Made by a program: the position numbers and the translations under genes. Under the pieces are notes generated by a model. It saw only the letters and a list, made by a program, of their open reading frames with translations. It was not told the origin of the DNA and made no database searches. From contig JBMONI010000015.1 in the NCBI GenBank assembly GCA_049324575.1, positions 27,226 through 91,225 on the forward strand: a stretch of 64,000 nucleotides of DNA. Direction: 5' to 3'. This stretch comes from JBMONI01 sp049324575. GTDB lineage: Bacteria; Omnitrophota; Omnitrophia; Omnitrophales; Aquincolibacteriaceae. The first letter of the stretch is position 1. Every line of letters starts with the position of its first letter. Below, one piece after another: positions 52,615 through 62,211 of the stretch.

Positions 52615-53954
52615 AACGGTTCTGGGCGGGATTTTGCCTTCTGACCTTTTTTCTGCAGCCGTTCGGCTATGCAGCAAGCGACGAAGAAAAAACACTGGCC
52701 TGTTCGGATCAAGCTTCCGACGGGGACTGTCTTCTTACCTTGAAATATCTCTATGAACTGGCATTAGACCAGAGCGAAAAGATCGCTCTCGGCCGCGAAG
52801 AGATCGAAAAAACGGAAGCGCAGTTCCTGCAGGCCGCCAGCGAAGCGTTGGGGGATGTCAGTCTGATCATGAGCCATACCTGGCAGGAGGACCAGGGACG
52901 TAATGAATACAGCGGGAGTTTTCTCAACCCCTACAAAGGCGAACGGAGGATCTTCTTCAGCCAGCCGATCTTTCAGGGATTCAAGGCCTATGGGGCCCTG
53001 CGCGGAGCCGGAAGTCTACGCAAGCAACGGAAAGCCGAGCTGCGCTGGGCCGAGTCGCTTCTTTTCGAAGATGTAACCGCTGCTTTCTACGCGCTTCTCT
53101 ACTATCGCAAAGACCTCGAGCTGATCAAGGAGATCTCGGCTCTCTTTGACAAGCGTTTGGAGGAATTGACCGAGCGCGAGCGGATCGGCCGTTCCCGGAC
53201 CAGTGAGCTAGTATCGGCCCGGTCGCGCAAAAGCATGCTTTTAGCCGAGCAGGCGCGGGTGCAGGGGCTGTTGGATGTCATGCGCTATATGCTCGAATTT
53301 TTGACGGGGATCGATATTGATCCCACTGCGGTTGTCGATGATGATCTCGCCAAGACCCCGGTCTACCCGCTGGACGAACACCTCAAAAAGACCTATGAAC
53401 GACCGGATGTTTCCGCGCTCGAGCAATCGCGGCGCGTGGCATGGCAGAATGTGATCGTGACCCAAAGCGGGCTTTGGCCCAAAGCCACGCTTGAGCACAA
53501 CCAGTATTTGGACCGGACCAGCTTTCAGTCCGGGATCGACTGGGACCTGCTTATCCGCATCGACGTTCCGATCTTCCAGGGGACGGGGGCCGTAGGACGG
53601 CTCAAGGACGCCTGGAGCGAATGGAACAAATCCAAGCTGCATGAGTCGCTTGGCAAACGCGAAGCCGGTTTGGAGACCTCTCAGGCTTATTCTAAATGGC
53701 TCCATGCCAAAGACGAATACGCGGCTTTGGAGATCGCGGTCAAAGACGCGGACGAGAATTATAAGCTTCAAGAAGATGAGTACCGAAGGAATCTGGTCAG
53801 TAACCTTGATGTCCTCGCGGCCTTGCAGGGGCTTTTTGAGGCGCGCCGCAGCGAGCAAGAGGTTTTTTACCGGATGAAAAATCATTATTGGGGATTGCAG
53901 GTCGCCTCGGGCGCTTTGCCGCGAGAACTGCTTGGGATTCGCCGGCGGGATTAG
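52611..53954 (+). CDS. TolC-like outer-membrane efflux protein
   Basis: The 447-residue product has a signal peptide (FWAGFCLLTFFLQPFGYA) and the TolC/OEP helical repeats: YLYELALDQSEKIALGREEI, FFSQPIFQGFKAYGALRGAG and the second copy RIDVPIFQGTGAVGRLKDAW. The chain then has long coiled-coil stretches, as in outer-membrane channels. It is translationally coupled to marR and followed 8 bases later by an RND pump, its expected partner. Confidence 0.9.
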   Translation: MKRFWAGFCLLTFFLQPFGYAASDEEKTLACSDQASDGDCLLTLKYLYELALDQSEKIALGREEIEKTEAQFLQAASEALGDVSLIMSHTWQEDQGRNEYSGSFLNPYKGERRIFFSQPIFQGFKAYGALRGAGSLRKQRKAELRWAESLLFEDVTAAFYALLYYRKDLELIKEISALFDKRLEELTERERIGRSRTSELVSARSRKSMLLAEQARVQGLLDVMRYMLEFLTGIDIDPTAVVDDDLAKTPVYPLDEHLKKTYERPDVSALEQSRRVAWQNVIVTQSGLWPKATLEHNQYLDRTSFQSGIDWDLLIRIDVPIFQGTGAVGRLKDAWSEWNKSKLHESLGKREAGLETSQAYSKWLHAKDEYAALEIAVKDADENYKLQEDEYRRNLVSNLDVLAALQGLFEARRSEQEVFYRMKNHYWGLQVASGALPRELLGIRRRD

Positions 53955-53962
53955 GAACATTT

Positions 53963-56900
53963 ATGCACCTTTCCGAACTATCGATCAAAAATCCAGTGTT
54001 CGCATGGATGCTTATGCTGGGCCTCATGTTCTTCGGCTGCCTCGGGTTCTTCGGGATGGGAGTCGGGCAAATGCCGGACGTGGATTTCCCCGTGTTGACG
54101 ATCAGCGTTACATGGGAAGGCGCGGCGCCGGAGGTTATGGAGACGGATGTCGTCGATATCATCGAAGATTCGGTCATGGGCGTCGAAGGCTTGAAGGATA
54201 TTTCGTCGAATTCAAGCGAGGGGAAAGCCCAGATCACTCTCGAATTCAGCCTCAATCGCGACATCGACGTTGCGCTCCAGGAAGTGCAAAGCAAGATCGC
54301 GGAGGCCCAGCGGCGTCTTCCGCCGGACATGGATCCGGCCATCATCATGAAATTCAATCCGGAGGATCAGCCGATCCTGTGGCTGGCGGTGACTTCCGAT
54401 GAGCCGCTTCGTGATCTCATGGACTTCGTTGACCGCAGCGTGAAGGACCGTTTCAAGACCATCCCGGGGGTTGGCGAGATCTTCCTCGGGGGGTTCCTGG
54501 AACGGAACCTCCGGGTCTGGCTTGATGTCGACAAATTGCTGGCCTACCAACTTACCGTTGAAGACGTTATGCATGCGATCCAGGCCGAACATGTCGAGAT
54601 CCCCGCGGGAAAACTTGAGACCGACAAGCATGAATCATCGGTTCGGGCGATGGGGGAAGCCCGTTCGGTGGAGGAATTCGAAAAGATCATGATCACCAAG
54701 CGTGGGACCCAGCCAATCTACAAGCCGATCCGGCTGAAGGAAGTGGCCCGGATCGAAGACGGGCTTGCGGATATGCGTAAAGCCGCACGGGCGATGGGGC
54801 AAACTTCGGTGGGACTCGGGATCCGCAAACAGCGCGGCGCGAATACGGTGGCGGTTGCGCATGCTGTCAAAGAGCGGATGAAAGAACTCCAGAACGAATT
54901 TCCCGAAGGCTACCGTATCGGCGTGAATTTTGATTCGAGTCAATATATCGAGGATACTGTGCATGAGCTTTATTTTACTCTATTCCTCTCCGCGATCCTG
55001 ACGTCCCTTGTCTGCTGGCTCTTTCTGGGCTCCTGGAGTTCTAATCTGAATATTCTGCTTGCGATCCCGACTTCGATCCTGGGGACTTTCATCCTCATGA
55101 AGGCGTTCAACTTTACGCTGAATACCTTCACGCTTCTCGGCCTGTCGCTTGCGATCGGGATCGTGGTCGATGATGCCATTATGGTTCTGGAGAACATCGT
55201 TCGCCACCGGGAAATGGGGGAAAGCAAGGTCGATTCCGCTTTGAAAGGTTCTAAGCAAATCTCGTTCGCTGCGATCGCGGCCACGCTTTCGATTGCGGCG
55301 ATCTTTCTTCCGGTCGTCTATATGAAAGGGATCATCGGAAAGTTTTTCCTCCAGTTCGGGATCACCATCACGGCGGCTGTTGTGATCTCCCTTCTCGAAG
55401 CTTTGACCCTTGCGCCGATGCGCTGCTCCCAGTTCCTGGAAGTAGGCGAGCGCAAAACCGATTTCGGGAAAAAATTTGAAAAGGGGATGGAATGGCTCCG
55501 GACCACTTACAGCAAACTGCTGCTCTTGGCCTTGCGCCATAAAGGAAAGGTTTTGCTCGGATCGCTTGCTTTTTTCTTCCTTTCGTTCTTAACGGTCCCC
55601 TTGATCCGCAAGGAATTTGTCCCCATGCAGGATCAAAGCATGTTCCTGGCGCATCTCCAGACGCCGATCGGATCTTCGATCTATTTCACAAACGAAAAAT
55701 TCAAAGAAGCGGAAAAGCTCGCCATGGAACATCCCGATGTGAAACGCTATTTTTGCATCGTGGGGGTCCGCATGGGAGGGATCGAGGGCGAGGTCAACGC
55801 CGGTATGCTTTTTGTGACCTTAAAACAGCCCCAGGAACGGAAATACGATCCTCAATTGAAACGGAAGCCGACCCAGCAGGATATCATCGAATATTTCAGA
55901 AATGCGCTGAATGCGGTCCCGGACCTGAAGGCTTTCATCCAGGATCTTTCGACCCGCGGTTTCGCGGCGCAGCGTGGATTTCCGATCGAATTCACGATCC
56001 GAGGGCCGGATTGGGAAAAACTGGTTGAATTTGACGAAGCGATCCAGAGCAAGATGAAAGAGGCAGGTCTTTTTGATGATGTCGATACCGATTACCGGTC
56101 CGGCTTAACGGAAATCCGCGTGTTCCCCGACCGGGACAAGGCCTTTGACCGCGGCGTGAGCGTGCAGTCGATCGCGACGACCATCAACGCGATGGTGGGA
56201 GGGGAGCGCGTTGCGAAATATACACGGGAAGGCCGGCGTTATGATGTCCGGGTGAAAGCGATCGCCGAACAGCGAATGAGCGCTGAGGACATTGAAAAGC
56301 TCTGGATCTGGAACAACCGGGGGGAGATGGTCCGCATGTCGGATGTGGTCCGGATCGAGTCCAAGCCCAGCTTGCTTAATATCACGCGGCGCGGCCGGGA
56401 GCGCGCGATCGGTATCTTTGCGAACGTGCGGGAAGGAAAATCCCAGGAGGAGGCCCTCAAGCGCGCGGAGGCGATCGCGCGCGAGACTTTGCCGGCCGGA
56501 TACCGTCTTGTGTTCAGCGGCACCAGTGAAACATTCAAAGAATCGTTCGGGAGCCTTTTCTTCGCCCTGGTCCTCGGGATCATTGTGGCATATATGATTC
56601 TGGCATCCCAGTTCAATCACATCATCCATCCGGTGACTGTGCTCCTTGCCCTGCCGTTCAGTGTTTCGGGCGCGTTCCTGGCGCTTCTCCTGACGAATCA
56701 GTCCATCAATATCTTCAGTTTCATCGGATTGCTTCTTCTGATGGGGATCGTGAAGAAGAACTCGATCCTTTTGGTCGAATTCACGAATCAGCTTCGTGAA
56801 CAGGGACAGAATGCCCTGATCGCCATCAAGAACGCCTGCCCGACCCGCCTTCGGCCGATCGTCATGACCTCGGTCTCGACGATTTCTGCGGCGATCCCTC

Positions 56901-57061
56901 CGGCTTTGGCGATGGGGCCGGGGGCCGAGACGCGGATTCCTATGGCGATTGCCGTGATCGGAGGCGTGATCATCTCGACGCTGCTGACGCTTTTTGTAGT
57001 GCCGGCCGCTTATCTGATCTTTGCGCGGTTTGAGAAACGCAGAAAGAGCACGGCCTCCTGA
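53963..57061 (+). CDS. RND family efflux transporter (HAE1/AcrB-like)
   Basis: The 1032-residue inner-membrane pump has the 12-helix RND plan: N-terminal LSIKNPVFAWMLMLGLMFFG, then the porter region, helices from about residue 335 (FLSAILTSLVCWLFLGSWSS), the proton-relay Asp pair in GIVVDDAIMVLENIVRHR, and the second half with MILASQFNHIIHPVTVLLAL. The DD motif is intact. No membrane-fusion (adaptor) gene lies between it and tolC. The ATG at 53963 has GGAAC before it; the longer frame extends into tolC. Export substrate unknown. Confidence 0.92.
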   Translation: MHLSELSIKNPVFAWMLMLGLMFFGCLGFFGMGVGQMPDVDFPVLTISVTWEGAAPEVMETDVVDIIEDSVMGVEGLKDISSNSSEGKAQITLEFSLNRDIDVALQEVQSKIAEAQRRLPPDMDPAIIMKFNPEDQPILWLAVTSDEPLRDLMDFVDRSVKDRFKTIPGVGEIFLGGFLERNLRVWLDVDKLLAYQLTVEDVMHAIQAEHVEIPAGKLETDKHESSVRAMGEARSVEEFEKIMITKRGTQPIYKPIRLKEVARIEDGLADMRKAARAMGQTSVGLGIRKQRGANTVAVAHAVKERMKELQNEFPEGYRIGVNFDSSQYIEDTVHELYFTLFLSAILTSLVCWLFLGSWSSNLNILLAIPTSILGTFILMKAFNFTLNTFTLLGLSLAIGIVVDDAIMVLENIVRHREMGESKVDSALKGSKQISFAAIAATLSIAAIFLPVVYMKGIIGKFFLQFGITITAAVVISLLEALTLAPMRCSQFLEVGERKTDFGKKFEKGMEWLRTTYSKLLLLALRHKGKVLLGSLAFFFLSFLTVPLIRKEFVPMQDQSMFLAHLQTPIGSSIYFTNEKFKEAEKLAMEHPDVKRYFCIVGVRMGGIEGEVNAGMLFVTLKQPQERKYDPQLKRKPTQQDIIEYFRNALNAVPDLKAFIQDLSTRGFAAQRGFPIEFTIRGPDWEKLVEFDEAIQSKMKEAGLFDDVDTDYRSGLTEIRVFPDRDKAFDRGVSVQSIATTINAMVGGERVAKYTREGRRYDVRVKAIAEQRMSAEDIEKLWIWNNRGEMVRMSDVVRIESKPSLLNITRRGRERAIGIFANVREGKSQEEALKRAEAIARETLPAGYRLVFSGTSETFKESFGSLFFALVLGIIVAYMILASQFNHIIHPVTVLLALPFSVSGAFLALLLTNQSINIFSFIGLLLLMGIVKKNSILLVEFTNQLREQGQNALIAIKNACPTRLRPIVMTSVSTISAAIPPALAMGPGAETRIPMAIAVIGGVIISTLLTLFVVPAAYLIFARFEKRRKSTAS

Positions 57062-57090
57062 GCTTTCTGCGTTCGCGGGGGTTCCCAAGG

Positions 57091-57110
57091 TCCCTTCCTC
57101 CCACAAGGGA
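57091..57110 (+). terminator. Possible terminator of the RND operon
   Basis: TCCCTT (57091-57096) and AAGGGA (57105-57110) form a 6-bp stem with an 8-base loop followed by TTTCTCC, 30 bases after the RND stop. Confidence 0.35.
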
Positions 57111-57125
57111 TTTCTCCCGGGTGTT

Positions 57126-57155
57126 ATAATCTTTCGCTAAATAATCTTTCGTTAA
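57126..57155 (+). repeat. Tandem 15-base direct repeat upstream of glutathione peroxidase
   Basis: ATAATCTTTCGCTAA (57126-57140) is followed directly by ATAATCTTTCGTTAA (57141-57155), one mismatch. The first unit includes the TATAAT at 57125-57130. Spacing of one and a half helical turns suggests a tandem regulator site overlapping the promoter of the peroxidase gene. Confidence 0.5.
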
Positions 57156-57178
57156 AATCGTTACAAAAGGAGCACTGG

Positions 57179-57760
57179 ATGAGAAGAGTCCCGGTCTTTT
57201 TACTGTCTTTAAGCCTCATGGTTGCGGTTTTGGGGATCATGACCGCCAAAGCGGAGGAGGGTTCCACTATGGAAGATGCCCAGCTCTACGGATTCAAAGT
57301 CAAGACGATCGATGGCCAGGAAGTCTCCCTGGCCGATTTCAAGGGTAAAGCGCTTCTCATCGTGAATACGGCTTCCCGTTGCGGATTTACAAAACAATAC
57401 GCCGGGCTGGAAGAGCTGTATCAACGCTATAAGGCCAAGGGCTTCGTGGTCCTGGGTTTCCCGGCCAATAATTTCATGGGGCAGGAACCGGGCACGGACG
57501 CGGAGATCAAGCAATTCTGCTCCCTGAAATACAACGTCACTTTCCCGATGTTCTCAAAGATCAGCGTTAAGGGGGCCGATATTCATCCACTTTACGCTTA
57601 TCTGACCCAAGGACCTCCGGAGCCGGGTGAGATTAGCTGGAATTTCAATAAGTTCCTGGTCTCTCCCACGGGAGAGGTTGTCGCCCGGTTTGGTTCCAGG
57701 GATGAACCGCTCTCCGACGGGGTGATCTCACAGATCGAATCCCATTTACCGCAGGGCTGA
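57179..57760 (+). CDS. Exported glutathione peroxidase-family protein (Cys form)
   Basis: The 193-residue protein has an N-terminal signal-like segment (FLLSLSLMVAVLGIMTAKA) and then the GPx fold: LLIVNTASRCGFTKQYAGLE with peroxidatic Cys68, VLGFPANNFMGQEPGTD with the Gln, and ISWNFNKFLVSPTGE with the Trp. It reduces peroxides, most bacterial forms using thioredoxin. Extracytoplasmic location is uncommon for the family. AAGGAG sits 6-7 bases before the ATG. A desaturase gene starts 13 bases after its stop. Confidence 0.88.
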   Translation: MRRVPVFLLSLSLMVAVLGIMTAKAEEGSTMEDAQLYGFKVKTIDGQEVSLADFKGKALLIVNTASRCGFTKQYAGLEELYQRYKAKGFVVLGFPANNFMGQEPGTDAEIKQFCSLKYNVTFPMFSKISVKGADIHPLYAYLTQGPPEPGEISWNFNKFLVSPTGEVVARFGSRDEPLSDGVISQIESHLPQG

Positions 57761-57773
57761 GAGGGCAAGCGGC

Positions 57774-58643
57774 GTGTCCAGTCCGTTTGCTTGGCGCAAA
57801 GAAGAACGCAAGATCGATCTGATCCCCAGCATTCCCTTTTTCACCGTTCATTTGGCTTGTTTGCTTGTTTTCGAGACGGGGACAAGCTGGGTCGCGGTCA
57901 TCGTTTGCGTCGCCACTTACTTTCTTCGGGCTTTTGGTTTAACGGCAGGTTTCCATCGGTACTTTTCCCACCGCAGTTTTAAGACCAGCAGGTTCTTTCA
58001 ATTTATCCTCGGTTTTCTCGGAACATCGGCGGCCCAAATGGGCCCGATCTGGTGGGCGGACCATCATCGCTGGCATCACCAGGCGGCCGATACCGAACAG
58101 GATGTCCATTCGCCCGCTCGCCATGGATTTCTTTGGGCGCATTTGGGGTGGGTTTTGTGTATGAAGAATTACCGCGACAAGGAGCGTATGTACGCAAAAG
58201 AATGGAAAGCCTTTCCGGAACTTGTCTGGCTTGACAATCATCCCCTGGTCCCGCCCGTGATATTGGTCCTTGCGATGTTTTCTCTGGGGGCGGGACTCGA
58301 AGTTTGGATGCCGGATCTTGGGACCAACGGGCTGCAGATGATGGTCTGGGGGTATTTCATCAGTACGGTTTTTGTCTATCACAACACGTTTGCCGTCAAT
58401 TCTATTTGCCATCTCTTTGGGACCCGGCGGTTTGAGACTAAAGACACTAGCCGGAACAACTTCTGGGTGGCCCTGCTGACAATGGGGGAAGGATGGCATA
58501 ATAATCACCATCGCTATCCGTCTTTGGCCAGGCAAGGTCTTACTTGGTGGGAGGTCGATGCGAGTTATGTCCTCCTTCGACTGCTTGCCCGGGGGCGGAT
58601 TGTCTGGGACCTGCGATTACCTGCCAACACCACCGCGGATTAA
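57774..58643 (+). CDS. Membrane fatty-acid (acyl-CoA Delta9-type) desaturase
   Basis: The 289-residue enzyme has the three His boxes of stearoyl-CoA-type desaturases: HRYFSH, HHRWHH and HNNHH, with hydrophobic segments around them (for example VAVIVCVATYFLRAFGLTAG and VILVLAMFSLGAGLEV). It introduces double bases into fatty acyl chains using O2 and an electron carrier; no cytochrome b5 or reductase is adjacent. GTG start with GAGAGGG before it. Possibly cotranscribed with the peroxidase. Confidence 0.9.
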   Translation: MSSPFAWRKEERKIDLIPSIPFFTVHLACLLVFETGTSWVAVIVCVATYFLRAFGLTAGFHRYFSHRSFKTSRFFQFILGFLGTSAAQMGPIWWADHHRWHHQAADTEQDVHSPARHGFLWAHLGWVLCMKNYRDKERMYAKEWKAFPELVWLDNHPLVPPVILVLAMFSLGAGLEVWMPDLGTNGLQMMVWGYFISTVFVYHNTFAVNSICHLFGTRRFETKDTSRNNFWVALLTMGEGWHNNHHRYPSLARQGLTWWEVDASYVLLRLLARGRIVWDLRLPANTTAD

Positions 58644-58835
58644 GCGCCTCTCGCTTTCATGACCCCGTTCGCTTTCTTTTGGGCCGAGGAGATTTGCTTT
58701 TCTGGTTTTTGGGATGAACTTTTTTCAAAAAATCCTCTGAAGACTATTAAGTTTTGCGCGGCTGCGTCGATAAGATTATCCCCCCATTGGAGGGACAACC
58801 GAACCGCTGCTCAAAACCGCCGCATGGAGGCCGCT

Positions 58836-59585
58836 ATGGAGAGAGAAAATTTCCTCAAAAGCATCCAGATTATCGTTCTCGGGATATGCATCGCGATCGG
58901 AACACTCGGAGCGAGTTATATCCTTTCGCAGGGCTTCGTGAAGATCTTCCAAATGAAGGAAGAAGTGGTCAAGGTGACTGGTTCGGCGGAGCGGAAGATC
59001 CACTCGGATAAGGTGATCTGGCATATCGGGTTCTCGAAACGGGCTCTCGACCTCAAGGCGGCTTACGCAGATCTTGAAAAGGACCTTGGGATCGTCCGCG
59101 CTTATCTCTTGAAGCAGGGGGTCCTGGAGCCGGAGATGACCGTGCAGCAGGCGCAGACGACGGTCCTTTATAAGAAGAACGAAAAGGGCTATGACACCAA
59201 TGAGATCGAAGGCTACCGCGTGGAACAGTCGATTGAAGTCCAATCGGCCGATGTGACGAAGATCGACACGGTTTCTCGCCGTGCGACTGAACTGATCCAT
59301 GAGGGGGTGGAAGCTATTTCCTATGCGCCCAGTTTTTTCTATACGCGGCTTTCGGAACTCAAACATGACCTCTTGCGGGAAGCGATTCAGGACGCCAAGG
59401 GGCGGGCGGAGAAAATGCTGAGCGCGACACAGAACCGGGTCGGTTTTATGCGTTCGGGAAGTTCAGGGGTGTTCCAGATCACCCCGGAGAATTCGACCAG
59501 TGTATCGGATTGGGGTGAGAACGATACCTCAGCGCTTCGCAAGAAAGTTACAGCTGTGGTCCATGCGGAATTCGCGATCCTTTGA
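58836..59585 (+). CDS. SIMPL-domain (DUF541) membrane-anchored protein
   Basis: The 249-residue product has a single N-terminal membrane segment (IVLGICIAIGTLGASYILS) and a SIMPL/DUF541 domain, recognisable from VVKVTGSAERKIHSDKVIWH, IEGYRVEQSIEVQSADVTKI, and the C-terminal ALRKKVTAVVHAEFAIL. Function of these periplasmic proteins is poorly defined. ATG 58836 with GGAGG five bases before it is the best start. Its 3' end overlaps the convergent flavoprotein gene by 38 bases. Confidence 0.82.
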   Translation: MERENFLKSIQIIVLGICIAIGTLGASYILSQGFVKIFQMKEEVVKVTGSAERKIHSDKVIWHIGFSKRALDLKAAYADLEKDLGIVRAYLLKQGVLEPEMTVQQAQTTVLYKKNEKGYDTNEIEGYRVEQSIEVQSADVTKIDTVSRRATELIHEGVEAISYAPSFFYTRLSELKHDLLREAIQDAKGRAEKMLSATQNRVGFMRSGSSGVFQITPENSTSVSDWGENDTSALRKKVTAVVHAEFAIL

Positions 59586-60831
59586 GAGACCCGAGCCTTA
59601 AATATTTCGCAACTCCGGCAGCGGCTGCATAAGCGCTGGACCAGGCCCATTGCAAGTTGAATCCCCCCGAGCGGCCGTCGGCATCGAGGATCTCGCCGGC
59701 GAAAAAAAGACCGGGACGGATCTTGGAACTCAGCGTGGCGGTATCGACTTCCGATAAGGGGATGCCGCCGGCGGTTACATGAGCGGTCTCAAACCCAAGG
59801 AAACCGCTGATGGGAAGCGGACAGGCAAAAAGGGTTTCGGTCAGCTTGTTCCTCTCCGAAAGAGCCAATTGGTTCAAGGGTTTTTCAGCAGTTAAACCGG
59901 CGGTCTGGATCAAAGCCGTTGAAAGCCGTGAAGGCAGGAAATGCTCGCAAAAAGAGAGCAGCGACTTCTTGGGTGCGGCCCGGCATTGTTCATCCATCTC
60001 ACGGCGGAAATACTCACGGGACTTGCCGGGGAGGAAATCCGCCTGAAGCTTGGGATGCGTTCCTTTTTCTGCCCGGATGAAAAAACGGCTCATGTTCAGA
60101 ACCGCACTTCCGCTAAATCCGTGATGCGTGAACAAAAGGGGTCCCCGGGTTTCTCGAACGAGTTTTTCTTCGAGGCTAAGCTGAAGAATGGCGGGGACGG
60201 AAAGTCCACTCAGGGCCTGCCATGTTTTTGAACGAGTCAGCAGGGGAGTCAGGGCAGGGCTGATCTCGACGAGAGTATGTCCGAGACTCTGGGCCAGCGC
60301 ATAGCCCGAGCCGTCGCTTCCCGTTTTGGGGAAGGAAGCGCCTCCGGTGGCCAAAAGGACGGTTTGGGAATTAAGGGCGAACCCCTCTCCGGAAACCGAA
60401 AAACAGCCATGATCGGTACTCATCCTTTGGATTTTCGAGTTCATCCGAAATTCCACCCCTTGTTCTCTGGCGATCCGAAGCAGAACCGCAAGCGTTTTCT
60501 CGGCCGAGTCATTCTTCGGGAACATCCGGCCTTCCTCTTCCTGGACAAGTTCGATGCCCAGGGAGTGAAAGAAACTTTTTGTTTTCTCATAAGAAAGGGC
60601 TTGAAGCACGTTCCGGACCAGGAGCGGGGTTTCGGAAGCGAAATCCTGGGCCGAATAAAGACGGTTGGTGATATTGCAGCGGCCGCCGCCGGACAAAAGG
60701 AATTTCGACCCCGCCCGGGGTTGGCTTTCGATCACCAGGGTTCGGATTCCAAGCTGCCGGCTCCGGATCGCGGCGAAGATCCCGGCGGCCCCTCCGCCGA
60801 TGATGATCAGATCCCAGGAAGGTTTTTCCAC
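59548..60831 (-). CDS. HI0933-like NAD(P)/FAD-dependent oxidoreductase (YhiN/BaiN family)
   Basis: The 427-residue protein has the FAD-binding DLIIIGGGAAGIFAAIRSRQ, the family motif KFLLSGGGRCNITN, LLATGGASFPKTGSDGSGY and the C-terminal GLFFAGEILDADGRSGGFNL with QWAWSSAYAAA. Such proteins are flavoproteins of uncertain function; one relative reduces bile-acid intermediates. It is transcribed against its neighbours and overlaps the SIMPL gene tail to tail. Confidence 0.9.
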   Translation of the reverse strand: MEKPSWDLIIIGGGAAGIFAAIRSRQLGIRTLVIESQPRAGSKFLLSGGGRCNITNRLYSAQDFASETPLLVRNVLQALSYEKTKSFFHSLGIELVQEEEGRMFPKNDSAEKTLAVLLRIAREQGVEFRMNSKIQRMSTDHGCFSVSGEGFALNSQTVLLATGGASFPKTGSDGSGYALAQSLGHTLVEISPALTPLLTRSKTWQALSGLSVPAILQLSLEEKLVRETRGPLLFTHHGFSGSAVLNMSRFFIRAEKGTHPKLQADFLPGKSREYFRREMDEQCRAAPKKSLLSFCEHFLPSRLSTALIQTAGLTAEKPLNQLALSERNKLTETLFACPLPISGFLGFETAHVTAGGIPLSEVDTATLSSKIRPGLFFAGEILDADGRSGGFNLQWAWSSAYAAAAGVAKYLRLGSLKGSRIPHGPQL

Positions 60832-61256
60832 GGGCGGATTATAGCATAAGTCGTTCCGTGAGGCGGGATGCGCAGGGAGAGGGTTTCATGCTAAGATAAT
60901 TCCCATGCGGTCGGATGCACATCCTCATCCTTTGTCGATCGATGCCGACGGACAGGGATCTTTTTTCAGAATGCGGAACGTTCAAGGATCGGATGCGCTT
61001 TTGAATGAAGAGGATAAATGGGTGCGGGGACGAGAAGGCGCAAGCTCGGCAGCCTTCCGACCATGACCGGGATTTCCGGCCTCATGGCTGCGCCTTATGC
61101 GATCCGCCGTTTGATGGAGGGAGATAAGGCTAAGGCGAGGAATGGCTAGGGGAACGGGGCGCGCGGATTTTTGTTCAGTGCAGAACTCAAATTCCGGTAT
61201 TATACGCAGGTCTTGAATAACGGGATAACCCGCCCGGCGGCTGAGAAAGGATACGG
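60832..61256. other. Gene-poor intergenic region (425 bases)
   Basis: Between the divergent flavoprotein and terC genes. A 53-codon frame (60905-61066, +) has no recognisable motif and no ribosome binding site, so I do not call it. TATTAT at 61198-61203 could be the -10 for terC but the -35 is poor. I looked for a yybP-ykoY (Mn) riboswitch, often found before terC, and saw no core motif. Confidence 0.4.
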
Positions 61257-62174
61257 ATGATACAGAATATGGAATGGATCATTTTCGGGATTGTTATCCT
61301 GGGGATGCTCTACCTGGATCTCGGGGTCCTCAACCGCAAAGCCCATACGGTGGGGATGCGCGAAGCGCTTCTTTGGAGTGCCGTGTGGATCGGGGCCGCT
61401 CTGCTTTTCAATGTCATGGTCTATTATTTCCACGGGCCGCAAAGAGCGCTTCAATTCTTCACAGCTTATTTGATCGAAAAAGCCCTCAGCATCGACAACC
61501 TTTTTGTTTTTCTTCTGATCTTCACGCATTTCCGGGTCCCCGCAGAGTTCCAGCATAAGGTCCTTTTCTGGGGAATCTTGGGAGCGCTTGTTTTTCGCGC
61601 CATTTTTATTGCGGCAGGGGTGGCCCTGATCCATCATTTCCAGTTCATGTTCTATGTGTTCGGAGCGATCCTCATCTGGTCGGGGGTCCGCTTTGCGGTC
61701 GAGAAAGAAAAGGAGGTCCATCCCGAGAAGAATCCCGTAGTTGCGGCGTTTCGAAGATTCTTTCCGGTGACGATGGAGAATCCGGAGGGACGGTTTTTGG
61801 TTAAGAAGGATGGAAAGACCTATTTGACGGTTCTTTTTCTTGTTCTAATGACCGTCGAAACGACCGACCTCGTTTTCGCGCTGGATTCCATTCCTGCGGT
61901 CCTTGCGGTCAGCCTGGACCCGTTCATCGTCTACACGTCCAATATCTTTGCGATCCTGGGACTGAGAGCCCTCTTTTTTGCGTTGGCGGCTTTAATGAAA
62001 ATCTTCCGGCATTTGCATTACGGATTGGCAGTGATCCTTGTTTACATCGGTGTAAAAATGATCGTAATGGAATTTGTCCACATTCCGATCGGGGCTTCGC
62101 TTGCCGTAATCGCGCTTTCGATCGCGATCTCGATCCTGACCTCAGTGGCTTCTCTGAAAAGACCGGGCGTTTGA
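61257..62174 (+). CDS. TerC/Alx family integral membrane protein
   Basis: The 305-residue protein has about nine hydrophobic segments and the TerC motifs FFTAYLIEKALSIDNLFVFL and VETTDLVFALDSIPAVLAVS, whose acidic residues are thought to bind metal. TerC/Alx proteins are linked to manganese export or metal loading of secreted proteins. ATG 61269 is an alternative start. No operon partner is apparent. Confidence 0.92.
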   Translation: MIQNMEWIIFGIVILGMLYLDLGVLNRKAHTVGMREALLWSAVWIGAALLFNVMVYYFHGPQRALQFFTAYLIEKALSIDNLFVFLLIFTHFRVPAEFQHKVLFWGILGALVFRAIFIAAGVALIHHFQFMFYVFGAILIWSGVRFAVEKEKEVHPEKNPVVAAFRRFFPVTMENPEGRFLVKKDGKTYLTVLFLVLMTVETTDLVFALDSIPAVLAVSLDPFIVYTSNIFAILGLRALFFALAALMKIFRHLHYGLAVILVYIGVKMIVMEFVHIPIGASLAVIALSIAISILTSVASLKRPGV

Positions 62175-62211
62175 CCGGGAAGGGCCAGGGGATTTTTCGG
62201 GAGGGGCCGGG

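Noticed and set aside
60277..60849. 190-codon frame opposite the flavoprotein gene
   Set aside because: No domain and no start signal; the minus-strand flavoprotein has clear FAD motifs.
60905..61066. 53-codon frame in the terC upstream region
   Set aside because: No ribosome binding site, no motif, composition like non-coding sequence; too weak to call.
60832..61256. Manganese (yybP-ykoY) riboswitch before terC
   Set aside because: I looked for the conserved GGGGAGUAG-type core and hairpin arrangement and did not find it.
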